A stretch of DNA of 64,000 nt. It comes from Perca fluviatilis. Its lineage: Eukaryota; Chordata; Actinopteri; Perciformes; Percidae. The notes beneath the pieces are model-generated. The model ran no database searches. It was not told the origin of the DNA and saw only the letters and a program-made list of their open reading frames with translations. The stretch lies in the NCBI RefSeq assembly GCF_010015445.1, contig NC_053115.1, positions 10,909,524 to 10,973,523 of the forward strand. The letters run 5' to 3'. Position numbers and translations under genes: made by a program. Below are positions 1 through 11,857 of the stretch, in pieces. Positions within the stretch are counted from its first letter, which is position 1. Every line of letters begins with the position of its first letter.

Positions 1-1090
1 GTCTTTTTTTCTTGTATTTTATTTCGATCAGGAGAGACTTAATTTAAGAGTGAAATAAGTTTAATGAACATAGTGCATAATAGGTTGATATGTGTAGAGT
101 CTTTGGCGATTAAACTCCATCCATTGTTAATTTATAAGGGGTATAGAGGAAGTGGATATATAGGAATATCCCCCTGATGGAGTCTAGACACTGGTGGAGA
201 TGATGAAGGGATAAAGGAAGCCTGAAGATCTGGATGGATGTGATGTGAAGTGAGGCTTCTGATAGAGGAACCCTGGGTGCGTGGAATGATGAGAACTGGA
301 GGTGAATGAGGTGGAGGGTGGCATCAATTTTGCCTGAAATGAAAACTGACAGCAGCAGAGAGTAGAACAGATTTAGAGTTTGAATGCAACAACGCAATAG
401 CTCATGGAGATTGTGGCAAATCTGGTTGTTAACTGAAAGAGTAAACGCCCACATTCAGCTGATGACAATGCAGCTGATTAGGTTGGGAAAGAGAGAAATG
501 TGAAGCATAGTAGTCTTCCTGAAAGAATTTAAAATGAGCTTCATGTGTAGGTGTGTGTAAATGAGTAAAGGTTGGGCATATAGTGATCATTCTTAGAGAA
601 TGTACAATCAGTCATCTGGTAGTGGTAGTCATAGTAGCAAAATGTAGCATTTGTGCTTTATGTTCTATGTGATGTTTACTTTTAAAACAAAGATGAATGT
701 GTGCAAATTAAGCACAAGGCAAAAGTCCAACTTGATTTATTTTAATACATTTATACAAAATGACATCAAATATGCACTCTTGACAAATTAGTGCCACGTT
801 CAGTTACACTAACTCGAGGCAGACAGCACACACTGTGTCAAAAGAGCCAAAAGCAAAGAAACATTCAGTCCAAGATTTACAGCCTCTCAGTCTCACCATA
901 AGGGAAGAGAGTCTGAGACAGAAATAGCCTCCGAGGGTGGCCTGGCCCAGATGCTGAGTGACAACTGCTTTAAATAGTGAGTGTTGTTATGATGAAACTA
1001 TGTCAAAAGACACAAATAAAATCCACTAAGGTCAACCTGTAACCCACATACGACAGCGTTAAACAAAAATAAAGAAGTATTGCCAAATAA

Positions 1091-1289
1091 CATTACATGT
1101 CATTTAGCTGACGCTTTTATCCAAAGCGACTTACAATTGCTATAGATCAGAGGTTGCACGCCTCTGGAGAAACTAGGGGTTAAGTGTCTTGCTTAGGTAC
1201 ACATTGGTTGATGTATTGTAGTGGGAATCGAACCCAGAACTCCTACACCAAAGGCATGTGGCATAGCCACTGCCCCATCACCACCACCA
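1091..1289 (-). repeat. tRNA-derived SINE, copy 1
   Basis: On the minus strand the element starts with a tRNA-like head. It has an A-box-like GCAGTGG segment near 1270 and a B-box-like GGGTTCGATTCCC at 1223-1235. It ends in a tail reading AAGCGTCAGCTAAATGACATG. A second copy with the same layout and orientation lies at 15581-15778. Two dispersed copies with internal RNA polymerase III boxes support a SINE. I cannot assign a named family. Confidence 0.75.
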
Positions 1290-1944
1290 ATAAGAACATT
1301 TGACCATAAGAATGTGGACGTTTCATTTACATTACTTCACAATACCTTTTTTTTATTGCAGCTTTAAAGCTCATCAGAATCCACCTCCACATTGTTTTTA
1401 AAAGCTAACAAATGAACCACAGGAAGTCATTTTCATGTTCAAAAGGGTCTGGTATTAATATTATTCTTTATTGGTTTGACTTTGGAAAAAGTCACATCCT
1501 GCCTTACCCCGGGTTTGATAAGACAATCAATATGTGATTTGATCTAAAACTATGAATAAATTAATGTTTTTTTAGTTTGCAGCTACATAATGGAAAATGT
1601 TTTTTTGTTGCATTTGTGGTACACTCTGTTGATCACGTGATTGCACATAAAAGGCTTAACTCCCCCCATAAAGGGTTAAATTAACAATAATATTACATAC
1701 AATAAAAAATGTATAGCATAACAAATTACATATAGTATGTGGCAGTAATTATTAACACATGGCACTCTGAGATATCACTGCAGTTACAAAATATTCACAT
1801 TAACAAAACACAAAGTGACAAAATACACTGTACCACTTAAATTGATAATTAAATGCTGCTAAAATCATTGCATCTGTCGACTTTCACATACTGTAAGTAT
1901 AAAGTAACCAGACCATTATCATTTAGGTTAATGCATATACACTA

Positions 1945-2828
1945 TAGCCTCTTTCCGACCAAGTAGTTACAGGAACTTAGTTATAGGAACAGTCCACTTC
2001 TAAACAGTTCTACTAACTACTCTACCCAAAACCAGTTTTTCCATTTGCATTCGCACTGGCCAAGTGGCCATAGGAATTGACCTTTTGTTATTATAACACA
2101 GCCATCTAGCCACCACCATAGCCTCTTTCCGACCAAGTAGTTACAGGAACGTAGTTATAGGAACAGTCCACTTCTAAACAGATCTACTAACTATTCTACC
2201 CAAAACCAGTTTTTCCATTTGCATTCGCACTGGCCAAGTGGCCAGAGCGACAGACCTTCTGTTATTTTAATCACAGCCATCTAACCACCACTTTGCGGAA
2301 AAGCGAAAGGGGAAAAGACCCTGCCCTGAAGTAGGAGCTGAAAGAGTTACAGGAACTGCGGCCAGAGGAAGTTAATAATCCCCAAATTGGTCCAGTCGGA
2401 ACAGGAGAAAAAAAGGGATCTAGGAACATTATGTTCTAGGAACTGCAAAAATCCCTCCGGTCGGAAAGCGGCTTATGCGGAAAAGGGAAAAGACCCTGCC
2501 CTGAAGTAGGAGTGGAAAGAGTTACAGGAACTGTGGCCAAAGGAACTTAATAATCCCCAAATTGGTCCAGTCGGAACACGAGAAAAAAAGGGTTCTAGGA
2601 ACGTTGTGTTCTAGGAACTGCAAAAATCCCTCCGGTCGGAAAGCGGCTTATGCGGAAAAGGGAAAAGACCCTGCCCTGAAGTAGGAGTGGAAAGAGTTAC
2701 AGGAACTGTGGCCAAAGGAACTTAATAATCCCCAAATTGGTCCAGTCGGAACACGAGAAAAAAAGGGTTCTAGGAACGTTGTGTTCTAGGAACTGCAAAA
2801 ATCCCTCCGGTCGGAAAGCGGCTTATGT
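1945..2828. repeat. Non-autonomous DNA element with tandem 174/175-bp units
   Basis: The left part repeats with a period of 174 bases: the TAGCCTCTTTCCGACC motif starts at 1945 and again at 2119. The right part repeats three times with a period of 175 bases: CTGCCCTGAAG starts at 2321, 2496 and 2671. The right end, read in reverse, is AAGCCGCTTTCCGACC, which resembles the left end. This suggests related terminal inverted repeats around internally amplified units. No transposase is visible. The short plus-strand frame beginning near 2737 is part of the repeat and not a gene. Confidence 0.7.
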
Positions 2829-3469
2829 TATGACTTCAGAGTCTGCAAAGCAGACAGACACACCCAGACACTTCAAAACACACACTACAGCCAGAAAAGG
2901 CTGTTACCTGAGGAAGAACATAAAATATTTAGTGCCTAATAAAAGGCATCTTCCTCTGGGCTAAGAGTAGTTACATGACAATGTGTTCCACAAATGAGAG
3001 CACATTCGGTTTGTAATGATGAAACTTCAAACATTCATCCTGGTAAGTGTAGCATTAAACCTGACTTCCTGAAAAGTATCTTGGAGCAGAAGAGTCATTT
3101 GTGTCATAGGAAAGTAGGATATCTCAGTCAAACTGAAATTTTATAGTTCGGCTTTATGTAACCTACTTTCTGCTTAATGACGATAATGACACCCCTTCAA
3201 TTGTCCTCCCATGATACAATCTGTTTGGCTTAAATTTAACATTATGGCATACAATGCTTTACTTTATTCACAGTTTACATATTCCCTTTTTGACAAATGC
3301 TACATATTCCCTTTTCGACAAATGTTATTTACGTGACTTGCTGTGTACCTGGCATTACTGATTGAGTCTCTACTTGTGCTACTGTTATATTACATTGATT
3401 ATTACCCCATAATTGTCACTCATGGCTACAGTGGCTGCCACTCAGAAAAAGTTAAAGTCTCTCTTTATA

Positions 3470-3935
3470 GGTGTCACTACTCGATGTGAGTCGAGTGCAG
3501 ATGTGAGTTGCGCATGTGTCACTTTGCGAAAAAGGCCAGATTTCACGCAGATCTGTTTTGCTGTTAGCCACAGAATAATGAGATAGGTACATTACATAGC
3601 AGTAATTTATTATTTAGCGTAAAGCATCACATTTTCACGGCATGATCCTTGATGTCAGTTCTAGATTAGAGGCTGAAGTAGCCTACAAGAACCTGCTAAC
3701 GAGAGACTTCTGTAATGTCAATACAATAAAAATGGACCTACATAACGAAGTTCGTTCACTGCTGGCTATAAGTTAGCAATCAAATACAACAAAGGCTGTC
3801 ACTTGAATGGCGTTTTGTGCTAACGTCACACAATCATAGATAACTAAAACGTTTGCCGGATCCCTTGGCGTTATGCCATAAACCGTTTAAATCTGAGCAT
3901 GCGCAACTCACATCTGCACTCGTAGTGACAACAGG
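3470..3935. repeat. Inverted-repeat element (MITE-like)
   Basis: A perfect 24-base inverted repeat pairs 3493-3516 with 3898-3921. Outside each arm is TGTCACTAC in mirrored orientation. On the left, an extra stretch of about 11 bases separates it from the arm. The interior has no recognisable gene. This fits a small non-autonomous DNA transposon. The exact ends are uncertain. Confidence 0.6.
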
Positions 3936-4551
3936 TGCTGTTCTCAAAATACTGAAAAAGTGAACTGGGATTGCCTCCACACAGCTCTCACAGACCGTTT
4001 CCCACCTCGTCAAAAACTGATGCTTTGTCACGGCCATTGGCGTCTGATACCGACGCAAAAGGCACTCACATAAACTTAACACGCAGCCGGACCGGCTATC
4101 AAAACAAAGAACAGAGATGCTCAGATCACAACACACACAGAGGCAGTGTGACTTCATTCTCTGCTCAGGACGGCATTACTCTGCTATATCTTTACATCGC
4201 AAATAGTTGTTTACTGCTATATTAATGTTCTGAATGTCAAGTACAGAACCTTTAAAGGACACTACCTGGCTATCTTTGCAATACAACATGAAAAATGCAA
4301 CAACAACAAAAAATATGATGCATATATTCATTAAAATGAAATTAAAAATTAAGATGAGGTTTGGAGCATGTTTTACATTTGCGATGCAACGTAGTGTTGT
4401 AATTTAAAAAGTATTCCTATTTCGTTGCACAAAAGCTTTTCCATAACAAACAACCTTTTTATATAAGCATAAAAGTCAAGCATAAAAGCTAAATTTGTGA
4501 AGCTTTTCTTAAGAGGAAATTGCAGCAAAGGCTAATCAAGATTCCCTCTTT

Positions 4552-6795
4552 CTACACCCAAACAAAGTAAGCAATTTCATCCAGGTCTACAGGATAGTCT
4601 GTGAGATGCAGTGGCTCCTTGATATCAAATCTCTCTCCCTTGTAGCTTCTCCAACGGCCGGCAGGGAGGTAGATGTCACGCTCTTGCTTTCCAGGCTCTA
4701 AAACTGGGGCTACCATGAGGTCATCCCCAATCAAGAACTGCGAGTCGATTTTATAGGCTGTCTCATCGCCTGTGGCAATCCACCATAGGGGCCGTATGAT
4801 TGGGTCCCCGGTGTTCAGCACCTCCCCAGCCAGCTCCAGGACCCGTGGTGCCACAATACTTTCATGGAGGGCTGTGTATTTCCGAGCAATTTCAACCACC
4901 TCGTTGTCGTATTCCCATGGCGGAATAGAAAACTGCATGGAGGGCATGAAGGCGGACAGCTCCAGCCAGCGGATATAGAGTTCTCGGTCGGGTAATACAC
5001 TATTTCCATCTGTGCGGTTTAGATATGCATTCCCTCCGATCATGTCAGGTAGAATGAACTGATAGCCGAGAATGCTGATGGTGAGCACTGTGGGGATAAG
5101 AGATTTGAGACCCAACTCATAGCCCCAAACAGAGTCTCTGTCAACTGGTCTGAAGAAGCAGGATATGTTCTGGGACTGGTAGCCACTGCGTAGCTCAGCT
5201 CGATCATTGTAGGGAATAGCCATTTCTGTGTAACGTCTTGTGAAAAAACTCGGGTCCCGAATGGGAGTTCTGGTACTAAATTTCCATGGTAAGTAGTTGG
5301 TCTCCCCAGCGTCAAATTTAAAAGAAGACACCCCATACCTCGAGCGCAGTGAACGTAGCTGGGAGGAGAACCAATCACGGGCTTCTGGATTTGTGAAGTC
5401 CAAAATGCCGCCAATACCATTCCACCAGCGCACCAAGGCCGGCAGCCGGCCTGTAGGCTCCCGGACAAACAGCCCCCTCTCTACGCAAGTATGGAAGTTT
5501 TCTGAGTCATAGTTAACAAAAGGGTGAATCCAGAGTGACACCAGAAATCCATTTGATTTCAGCTTTTGGAACATGGCCGAGGCATTGGGGAACTTTGTTG
5601 GGTCAAACTCAAATTCTCCGTAGCGGCTGGTGTAGCGATCATCTATTTCCAGGTGGCTACAGTTAAACTTATACTTGCGGATGTTGGCAGCATACGTCAA
5701 TACTTTCTCTTGGTCAATGTCAGTCTTATGTAGCGCCCAGGTCGACCATATAGGATGGCGAAACATGACTTTGGCAGGCACTTTGTTTGGTTTGTTGAAG
5801 TATCTGCGGACCATGTACTTGTGTATGGATGTCACATCCAAGCCCACGCATATTCTGTAGCTAAGTTCAGCACATGGTGCCTCTCCTGGGATTGGCTTAA
5901 AGGGACTGTCATTGTATCGCGCCTGGAAGGACATGGTCTTCTCTGTGTCATTCCAGCCCAGGTGGAAAGGCACGGAATTATTTATCTTAATGGCCGTGGC
6001 ATTGGATGAAAGCCAATAACTCTCCAAAATTCCACCAAATTCATTCCGGTTTGAGTAGATGTCACTAGTAACAAAGGGTTTGGGAGCCTGTTGGCCATAA
6101 ATAGAAATCGGCCAGTGTTGAATTGCTGACACTGCACCCCCATACCAGTGTGCAAACTTGTACGTCATGGCATGCTCTACAGGAATGTCAGGAACCAGCT
6201 CCTCCCAACGCACACGGTAGCATTGCACCGGGTCCTTGGGTCGCACTGTCTCAATGAAGAAGTTTAGTTTTCTATCAGTGGTGCGTTCACAGCTCAGCAT
6301 TTCCCCTTCTTTGGAGCATGAATCCAAATCCAGCGTACCTGACCTGCCAAGGTTTAAATATAATTACATTTACAAGCAATTTCTCTCAACACATACCTCA
6401 CAGTTCTGTTGTAACAGTTAAATATCTTCAATGGCATGCATACATTTACATTATACATAAATGTTCTGATGTATCTGAAATGTGCATTGTTACACAAACA
6501 TAAAAATTCAAAGACCATTGAAAAATACCAACCTGAAATCCATTCTGAAAACAATAGACCCTCCCTGGTTACGGATAATGTAGCCATCTTTATTCAGATC
6601 CAGGAGCTGAGTCTTAAGCAGCTCAGCTTTGCGTAGAGAGGCTATGTAATAACACCATGCGGTCACTGCTGCAATTACCAGCACCAGGCCGATTACTCCA
6701 GCTCCAACTAAGGGTTGAGTGTCCTTGCTGTGTTTCTGCTTGGGGATAACATCTGTAATTGTGCCTCCCGCTCCTCCAGGTACAACTTGGTACAT
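4552..6795 (-). CDS. myorg: Myogenesis-regulating glycosidase (GH31 family)
   Basis: Two coding exons, 6795-6533 and 6343-4552, give a 684-residue protein; the human protein is about 714. The start at 6795 follows an in-frame TGA a few codons upstream. Residues 1-28 are cytosolic and about 29-52 form one membrane anchor, so this is a type II protein with a lumenal catalytic domain. The GH31 nucleophile motif KFDAGE puts the likely nucleophile at Asp432. The VDRDSVWG segment carries the likely acid/base at Asp489 (Asp491 is the alternative). [10 protein letters not shown] also fits GH31. Family knowledge: MYORG is a secretory-pathway alpha-galactosidase-type enzyme, and its human gene is mutated in recessive brain calcification. 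The catalytic residues look intact, so I infer an active enzyme. The 189-base intron is GT-AG. Any 5' untranslated exon lies to the right and was not located. Confidence 0.95.
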
Positions 6796-8079
6796 GACTT
6801 GTGCCGTTCAGAGGGCAAATCTGAGAGTTGCTATTCTAAAGATCATAGAAATGTTTTCCAAGGAAGCTCATTTGCTGCACTCTTGGCACGTTGTCACGCC
6901 TGTTTCCTTGCCTGTCATGAGAGAAAGATAACAAGCTTTGAAAAGTCAGTGTCTAGGCCTTTATGCAATATTTCCTCTTCTTATATCAACACTGTTTTTT
7001 TGGGAAATATTTGTTCAAAATAAAACAAAAGGATTGGAGCCTTTGTACATAACATTCACCCTAACATTGATTACCAGTTGTGATTAGTCAAGAAATACTT
7101 TAAAATCACTTCACTATTAGATACATCCAGTCTATCTTGTTTCATTGTCAGTTCAAAGCCTCCATTACATTTCTAGGATTGTCTTACATGCTCTGCATTG
7201 CTACTCCAAGGTGATTCCACAGCACTTAGAGGTGTTACGCTGTCAGGATGTAAACTTTAAAGATGTGTCTGAGATTTAACAAAACAAATCTACTGCCAAT
7301 TACATATAAGAGGATAAAGTGGATGTTCCTAGCAGTAATTCTAACATATGAGTTCAAATGAAAGAATTCTCATTTGTATGTAAGGAAGTAGAGAAGCAGA
7401 AAAGGGGATTTGGGCCTTAAAACTCTGCCAATGCCGGGAAGGAGAGGGAAGAATACTAAACTTTGTGCTCCCTCAAGCCAGACCAACCAAAACTAGCAAC
7501 TACCTAGTTCATTCAAGCCCAAAAAAAGACATTTTGACATAAGTGTAAATTTCAATTGCATTTAACCCTGACCATCATTACCTGCAGGGATACAGCAAAA
7601 CCTCTTGGGGGTAATAAACTACTTGATGTTAGGTATTGTTGCTTTAGCTAATCAGAAAAGATTAGATTAAGGTGCACAGCCGACTAAAGGGAGTTCAGTC
7701 CTCTCCAGATTCCCTGTTAGCTGACTAGTCCTAACTGCAATTGACCCTCATGGTCTGCCCTGACAGGGAGGGTCGATAATAAAAAAAAAAATGCTTGCTA
7801 TTAATTAGCAATCTAATTGACTAATTCTGTGTTCAACCACCCTAAGTATAGATTTCCCCCAACAATAGGAGTGATAACATAAGCCCATCATTAATTAACA
7901 GAGAACTAACTATAGGTTATTTGAAGATCCACTCAGGCTGCTGGAATTGAACAGGGAAGATTTACTGTATTTATTTATTTAGGCTATGCCTTTTTCTTTC
8001 TTTTTTTAAATGGAAAAGTGCAAGGACAGATGTAAGAACTTAACCTATGACAATCTATGATTTTACGTTTATCAGATCA

Positions 8080-8352
8080 GACTGCAACCAACAATTGTTT
8101 TCATAATTAATCAATCGGATGATTATTTTCTCAATTCAAATATATTAATCTTACAAATTCAAATATCCACAATTTGCAGAGCACATGGGGATGTTTTCAA
8201 GTTGCTTCAATTGAACCATTCAACCCACAGTTGGGTTTATTTTTTTTAATCGATAAATCTGCGCATTATTTTTATTGATTAATCAATACTTTTTTTTGCT
8301 TGTCTGTTAATTATAATAATAATATAACAGAATAATCATTGCAGCTCTACAG
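8080..8352. repeat. Degenerate hAT-type MITE
   Basis: The left side reads CTGCAACCAACAATTGTTTTC and continues into AT-rich ATTAATCAATC. The right side contains a mirrored GATTAATCAAT and ends in CATTGCAGCTCTAC. Such GCTGCAA-type ends around AATCGATTAATC cores are typical of small hAT elements in fish. I did not find a clean target-site duplication. Confidence 0.45.
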
Positions 8353-9476
8353 TAAATAATTGCAAACATTTAGAACCACAGAGGAAGCTGGATACAGGAA
8401 ATTTTTTGCAAAAAATTACTTAAATGATGATATCTTTTTTTATGATGCTTTTATATACAATACATAATCAATAACCCAACATTGCCTAATACAATGTCCC
8501 ACTGAGGCCTATATTTAATATAGACAAAAAATATATCTATCAAAATTGTTGCAGGTTACTTTTCTGTCTGACTAATCGTAATTCCTTCACACAAATACAT
8601 GTTTCACGCATATAGTGGGTTTTCTGAACAAAAATATTTAACTCAAACGTGTTTTTCTCATTAAAAGGGTGTGAAAACGCAGCAAATGTTCAGACTGGCG
8701 CATTTCTTTGTTTATGGTGTGATCAGGAGGATTCATATCTGCCATTTCAGCAAATTCACTATCTATCCTGACGTTGAACAAAATAAACAAAGAAGTGCTA
8801 ATACAGTCGGAACAAGTCGCTCGCTCGCGCGTGCGTGCGTTATGACGTGATCCAGTGCACTTCATTACAGCGATATTGCCTATTATTAATAATATTACAG
8901 CCCGTAGTGTCATATTCTGCTAATAAACTTGAATATAGGCTATAAATACACGGCAGCACTCTACAGAGCACCGAAAGCAGAGTGGGGATCTTTACTTTGG
9001 ATGGGTCTGTTTTTGAACGAATTTTAACGTTAAGAGTTGAACTTTCTACTTGTATTATGCAAAATAAATTTCATGTAATGGGCTAAATACGTCCAATAGA
9101 CCTACAAACAAACATAATGTAATAGTCGTAACGTAAGCTACAGAAAATAATGTCTTCTTTGCTAATGTAGCCTACCCACAACTTCTATAGTCCAATGCAT
9201 AAAAAGCCGTGTTGTTGTTGTGCGCGGTGGTCGGTGGTGCAAGAAAGTTAACGGAGGGTTAAATAACCCGTAATCTGTGTAAGTAAAGTCGCATATTCTA
9301 ATATCGTGTATGCTTGCCCTGTTTTACTTTTGAATGTTCATTAGAAATAGTGTTTGCCTACCGATTAGCAGCAGCCCCCTCAGCAGCTCCAAGCACAACT
9401 TGTTTGCCACAGTTCACAGAAAAAGACCCGAGGCATCAAGCATGTTGATGCGTATCCGCCTTGTCTACGCCCACCC

Positions 9477-9497
9477 TAGCATGGGAAATGTAGTCCA
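9477..9497 (-). promoter_or_regulatory. ZNF143/STAF-like promoter motif
   Basis: On the minus strand the bases read TGGACTACATTTCCCATGCT, close to the ZNF143 (STAF) site ACTACAATTCCCA-ATGC found at many vertebrate promoters. It lies about 2.7 kb upstream of the myorg start codon and about 670 bases past the stop of the neighbouring unrecognised gene. It could mark a promoter for a 5' exon of myorg. This is a motif match only. Confidence 0.35.
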
Positions 9498-10165
9498 TTC
9501 GGTGGGAGCAGATAATTGTTTATTTTCTCATTATATACAGATTACACAGTTTTACATGTTTTGAGCATGTCACTCTAGTTGGAAAAACTTCACATAACAC
9601 ACTGGATGTACAGCAAGAGGCAAGTGTGCAATTCGCAAAGTTAGAAGAAAAGAAAACACATTTCTATGGGGACTTGAGGTCTATATGTGCTGTGCAGTAT
9701 AATTTGTCTACTATAGTATCACTAGAAATAACCTATAATAATCACCATAATAAGTCTGTAACTGTAAAGTTCATTGTTTGCAGTATTAAAGCTGCAAACC
9801 CTCCAAACATGCAACAAAGAATTCCTATATCAAATGTAGAAAAGTATCTCTCTAGTATAGGATACAATTATAATGCCACATACAGATACACATTAGGGCC
9901 ACAGCGCCTCGTTCGGTTTAATCACCACAAGCCCCTTATGGGAAGATCTTTGCTGCTGATTTAGTACGGAATGTAAAAGTAACCACGCTGTTACGTAGGG
10001 AGATAGTAATGGTGAGAGTGCTGCCTACAGTTAGATTATTCATTATTACACCTTGTCTCGCTGGGTTAATTAGTGGAGAATTAAACAATAGTGAAGTTAA
10101 CCATTCCCTCAAGGACCTCTGTAGGTCCCCCAGTCCCCACTGTGGAAGCCAGTGGTCTAATAGTA

Positions 10166-11648
10166 CTAACACTGGCACTCAGACACAAACTCTGGGTGTA
10201 TGATGTAGTGTCCAGCTTGGTAGGGCTTCACCACATGGAAGCAGCTGTAGCACCCGCTGTTGAGAGACAATCAGAGCAAAAATTAGAGTGGTTATTATAT
10301 TATGACACACTAAGGCATATTTGTTTATCAAATAAAGTTCGATATGCACCCATAATCATTGCTGCTACTAGAACTAGACCTCCTGTATTGTGTCCCCGGA
10401 AAGTGGTGTTGAGGGTTGCTGGTTTGGGGTCTTGTCCGAATTTGAGCACCTGCATGTTGCCTGTCAAAAACAATGTAATTTTGTCAGAATTACTCAATTA
10501 TCACTCAATAATGCTCATCAACTTATCCAGTGTTTTCAGGGTTCAAAGTCCGCAAGAAGGGTCAGAGGGCATTACCTCACCTGAGTTGCTGTGCTGAGAG
10601 TGGATGAACATTCCTCTGATAATCCATTCTAATGCAAAGAAAATCAGTTAGCATCATTGTTGTTGCATGGCATGTAGATTACATTAATCTATTGCTACCT
10701 TGCTGGGTTCTTCAAAGCTGCGTGGAGTTTAAATCCAGCAGGAGGCTCATTCAGCTGTAGTTTCTGCAGTCCATCAGCAGAGGGTGGAGCTTGTACTGTT
10801 GATGGGTTGACAGGGGGCATGCGGTTTGGTTTGCCTGTGTTCGCTGTGTTTAGGTAGTTGTGTGGACTAGTCGTTACTGGACTTTGGAATGATACATTTT
10901 TGACAGGGGGGAAGAGAGGACGCCCAATGTCCACAGGGGAGTGGGGTAGTGTGCGGCATGACCTGTAGTTGGCCTGAAGACTCCGGGGAAACAGAAAGTC
11001 CTGGAAAGGCAAAAGGACACAACACATATGGGTAGAAATAGAAGAAAAATATGTAGAAGAAGATAAGGAGAAGATAAGGGGAAGGAGAAACTGGAGAAAC
11101 TGGATATCACTATCCTCCTATTACTCACTAAATTGAACATCCTTCTTTACATGTAGCCTACCGTAGATAGCATGTCACATTTAATATGCTTTTAATATGG
11201 CATTCGTATACTTTCCTATTTATGTTTTACATTATTATTTGTTTCTTTACTCTCATTGACTAAACCATGTCCCAGATTATTCCTTTCTATCAGTACTCCG
11301 AATATAAAGAGCATTCAGGTTTTAAAATAACATTTGGATTTATCCTAAATGGCTTTCCTCTGTGTATTATTATCATTATAATACACTGGAAACTGTAAAG
11401 TAGGTTTTTGGATTTTTTTTCCCTTCACAGTAGGGTGACTGTACTCGTCTTAGCTCTGTTTACTTCATGTCTGGATAGATAAATAGGCATGGAGGAAGTA
11501 CTGAATAATAGATGTTATGCTGTCACTAAGCACAGAGAAATATAAACATTAACAACCAGCCTGCCAAGTGTAAGACACATTAGTCTGGCTAAATGAAAAC
11601 AATAAAGAGAGTGCCAATAATAAGTGACCCAATTAGTCTTGTTTTGCC

Positions 11649-11679
<31 letters not shown>

Positions 11680-11857
11680 CCCTTTTTTTTTTCTTTTTTC
11701 CTTTAACCCATACAGTCCATGTGGTTGTGCCTCTTACCGGCCGGGGCTGGGGGTTGTTCCTGCGGTGGGCAGAGGTGGGTCGAAGTTGTTCTCGTTTCGG
11801 TCTGCCGGGAGAGGCAAACTGCTCTTTGTACATGGTGATGTAGAGCTGGGGAGCCAT
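10166..11857 (-). CDS. Uncharacterised basic, proline-rich protein (208 aa, five exons)
   Basis: Coding exons are 11857-11738, 11000-10699, 10613-10581, 10460-10380 and 10256-10166. All are GT-AG, phase is kept across all four junctions, and the reading ends in TAG. The start ATG has a strong context (A at -3, G at +4). The protein begins MAPQLYITMYKEQF and has a long middle rich in P, N, S and Q. It ends with a Tyr/His/Cys-rich tail containing HVVKPYQAGHYIIHPEF. No signal peptide, membrane segment or catalytic motif is visible. I do not recognise the family. In exon 3 the acceptor at 10613 was chosen over one two bases upstream, because only this frame joins cleanly to exons 4 and 5. The small, disorder-like, K/R/P-rich make-up is reminiscent of proteins of ciliary microtubules. 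That is a guess from style, supported only weakly by nearby dnai1. Confidence 0.7.
11640..11702. repeat. Poly(T)/poly(A) low-complexity tract
   Basis: A run of more than 30 T bases is followed by CCC and further T runs. It lies in intron 1 of the unrecognised minus-strand gene, just past its first donor site. It may be a polypyrimidine tract or an old retroposon tail. Short frames through it are artefacts. Confidence 0.85.

Larger units (their letters stand above)
1..4551. other. Repeat-rich intergenic DNA downstream of myorg
   Basis: I see no protein-coding gene here. Open frames are short, lack splice-supported continuations, and several lie inside repeats. The stretch holds a tRNA-derived SINE (1091-1289), a tandemly organised element with related ends (1945-2828), and a pair of 24-base inverted repeats (3493-3516 and 3898-3921). 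The 3' untranslated region of myorg must lie somewhere in the right part, because that gene reads leftward and stops at 4552, but I could not fix its poly(A) site. Confidence 0.6.
6796..10165. other. Gene-free stretch upstream of myorg
   Basis: No coding exon can be supported. It contains a degenerate hAT-like repeat (about 8080-8352), a CpG-containing patch around 8815-8855 and a ZNF143-type promoter motif at 9477-9497. The myorg promoter and any non-coding first exon should be here, because myorg reads leftward from 6795. Plus-strand open frames at 9334-9564 and 9626-9964 have no homology I recognise. Confidence 0.5.

Noticed and set aside
10300..10497. Minus-strand frame reading through exon 4 of the unrecognised gene (NTTFRGHNTGG...)
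   Set aside because: This frame does not join to the final exon. The alternative frame keeps phase across both neighbouring junctions and reaches a stop.
10091..10597. Plus-strand open frame of 168 codons
   Set aside because: It is antisense to exons 3-5 of the minus-strand five-exon gene, whose spliced frame is better supported, and it has no recognisable homology.
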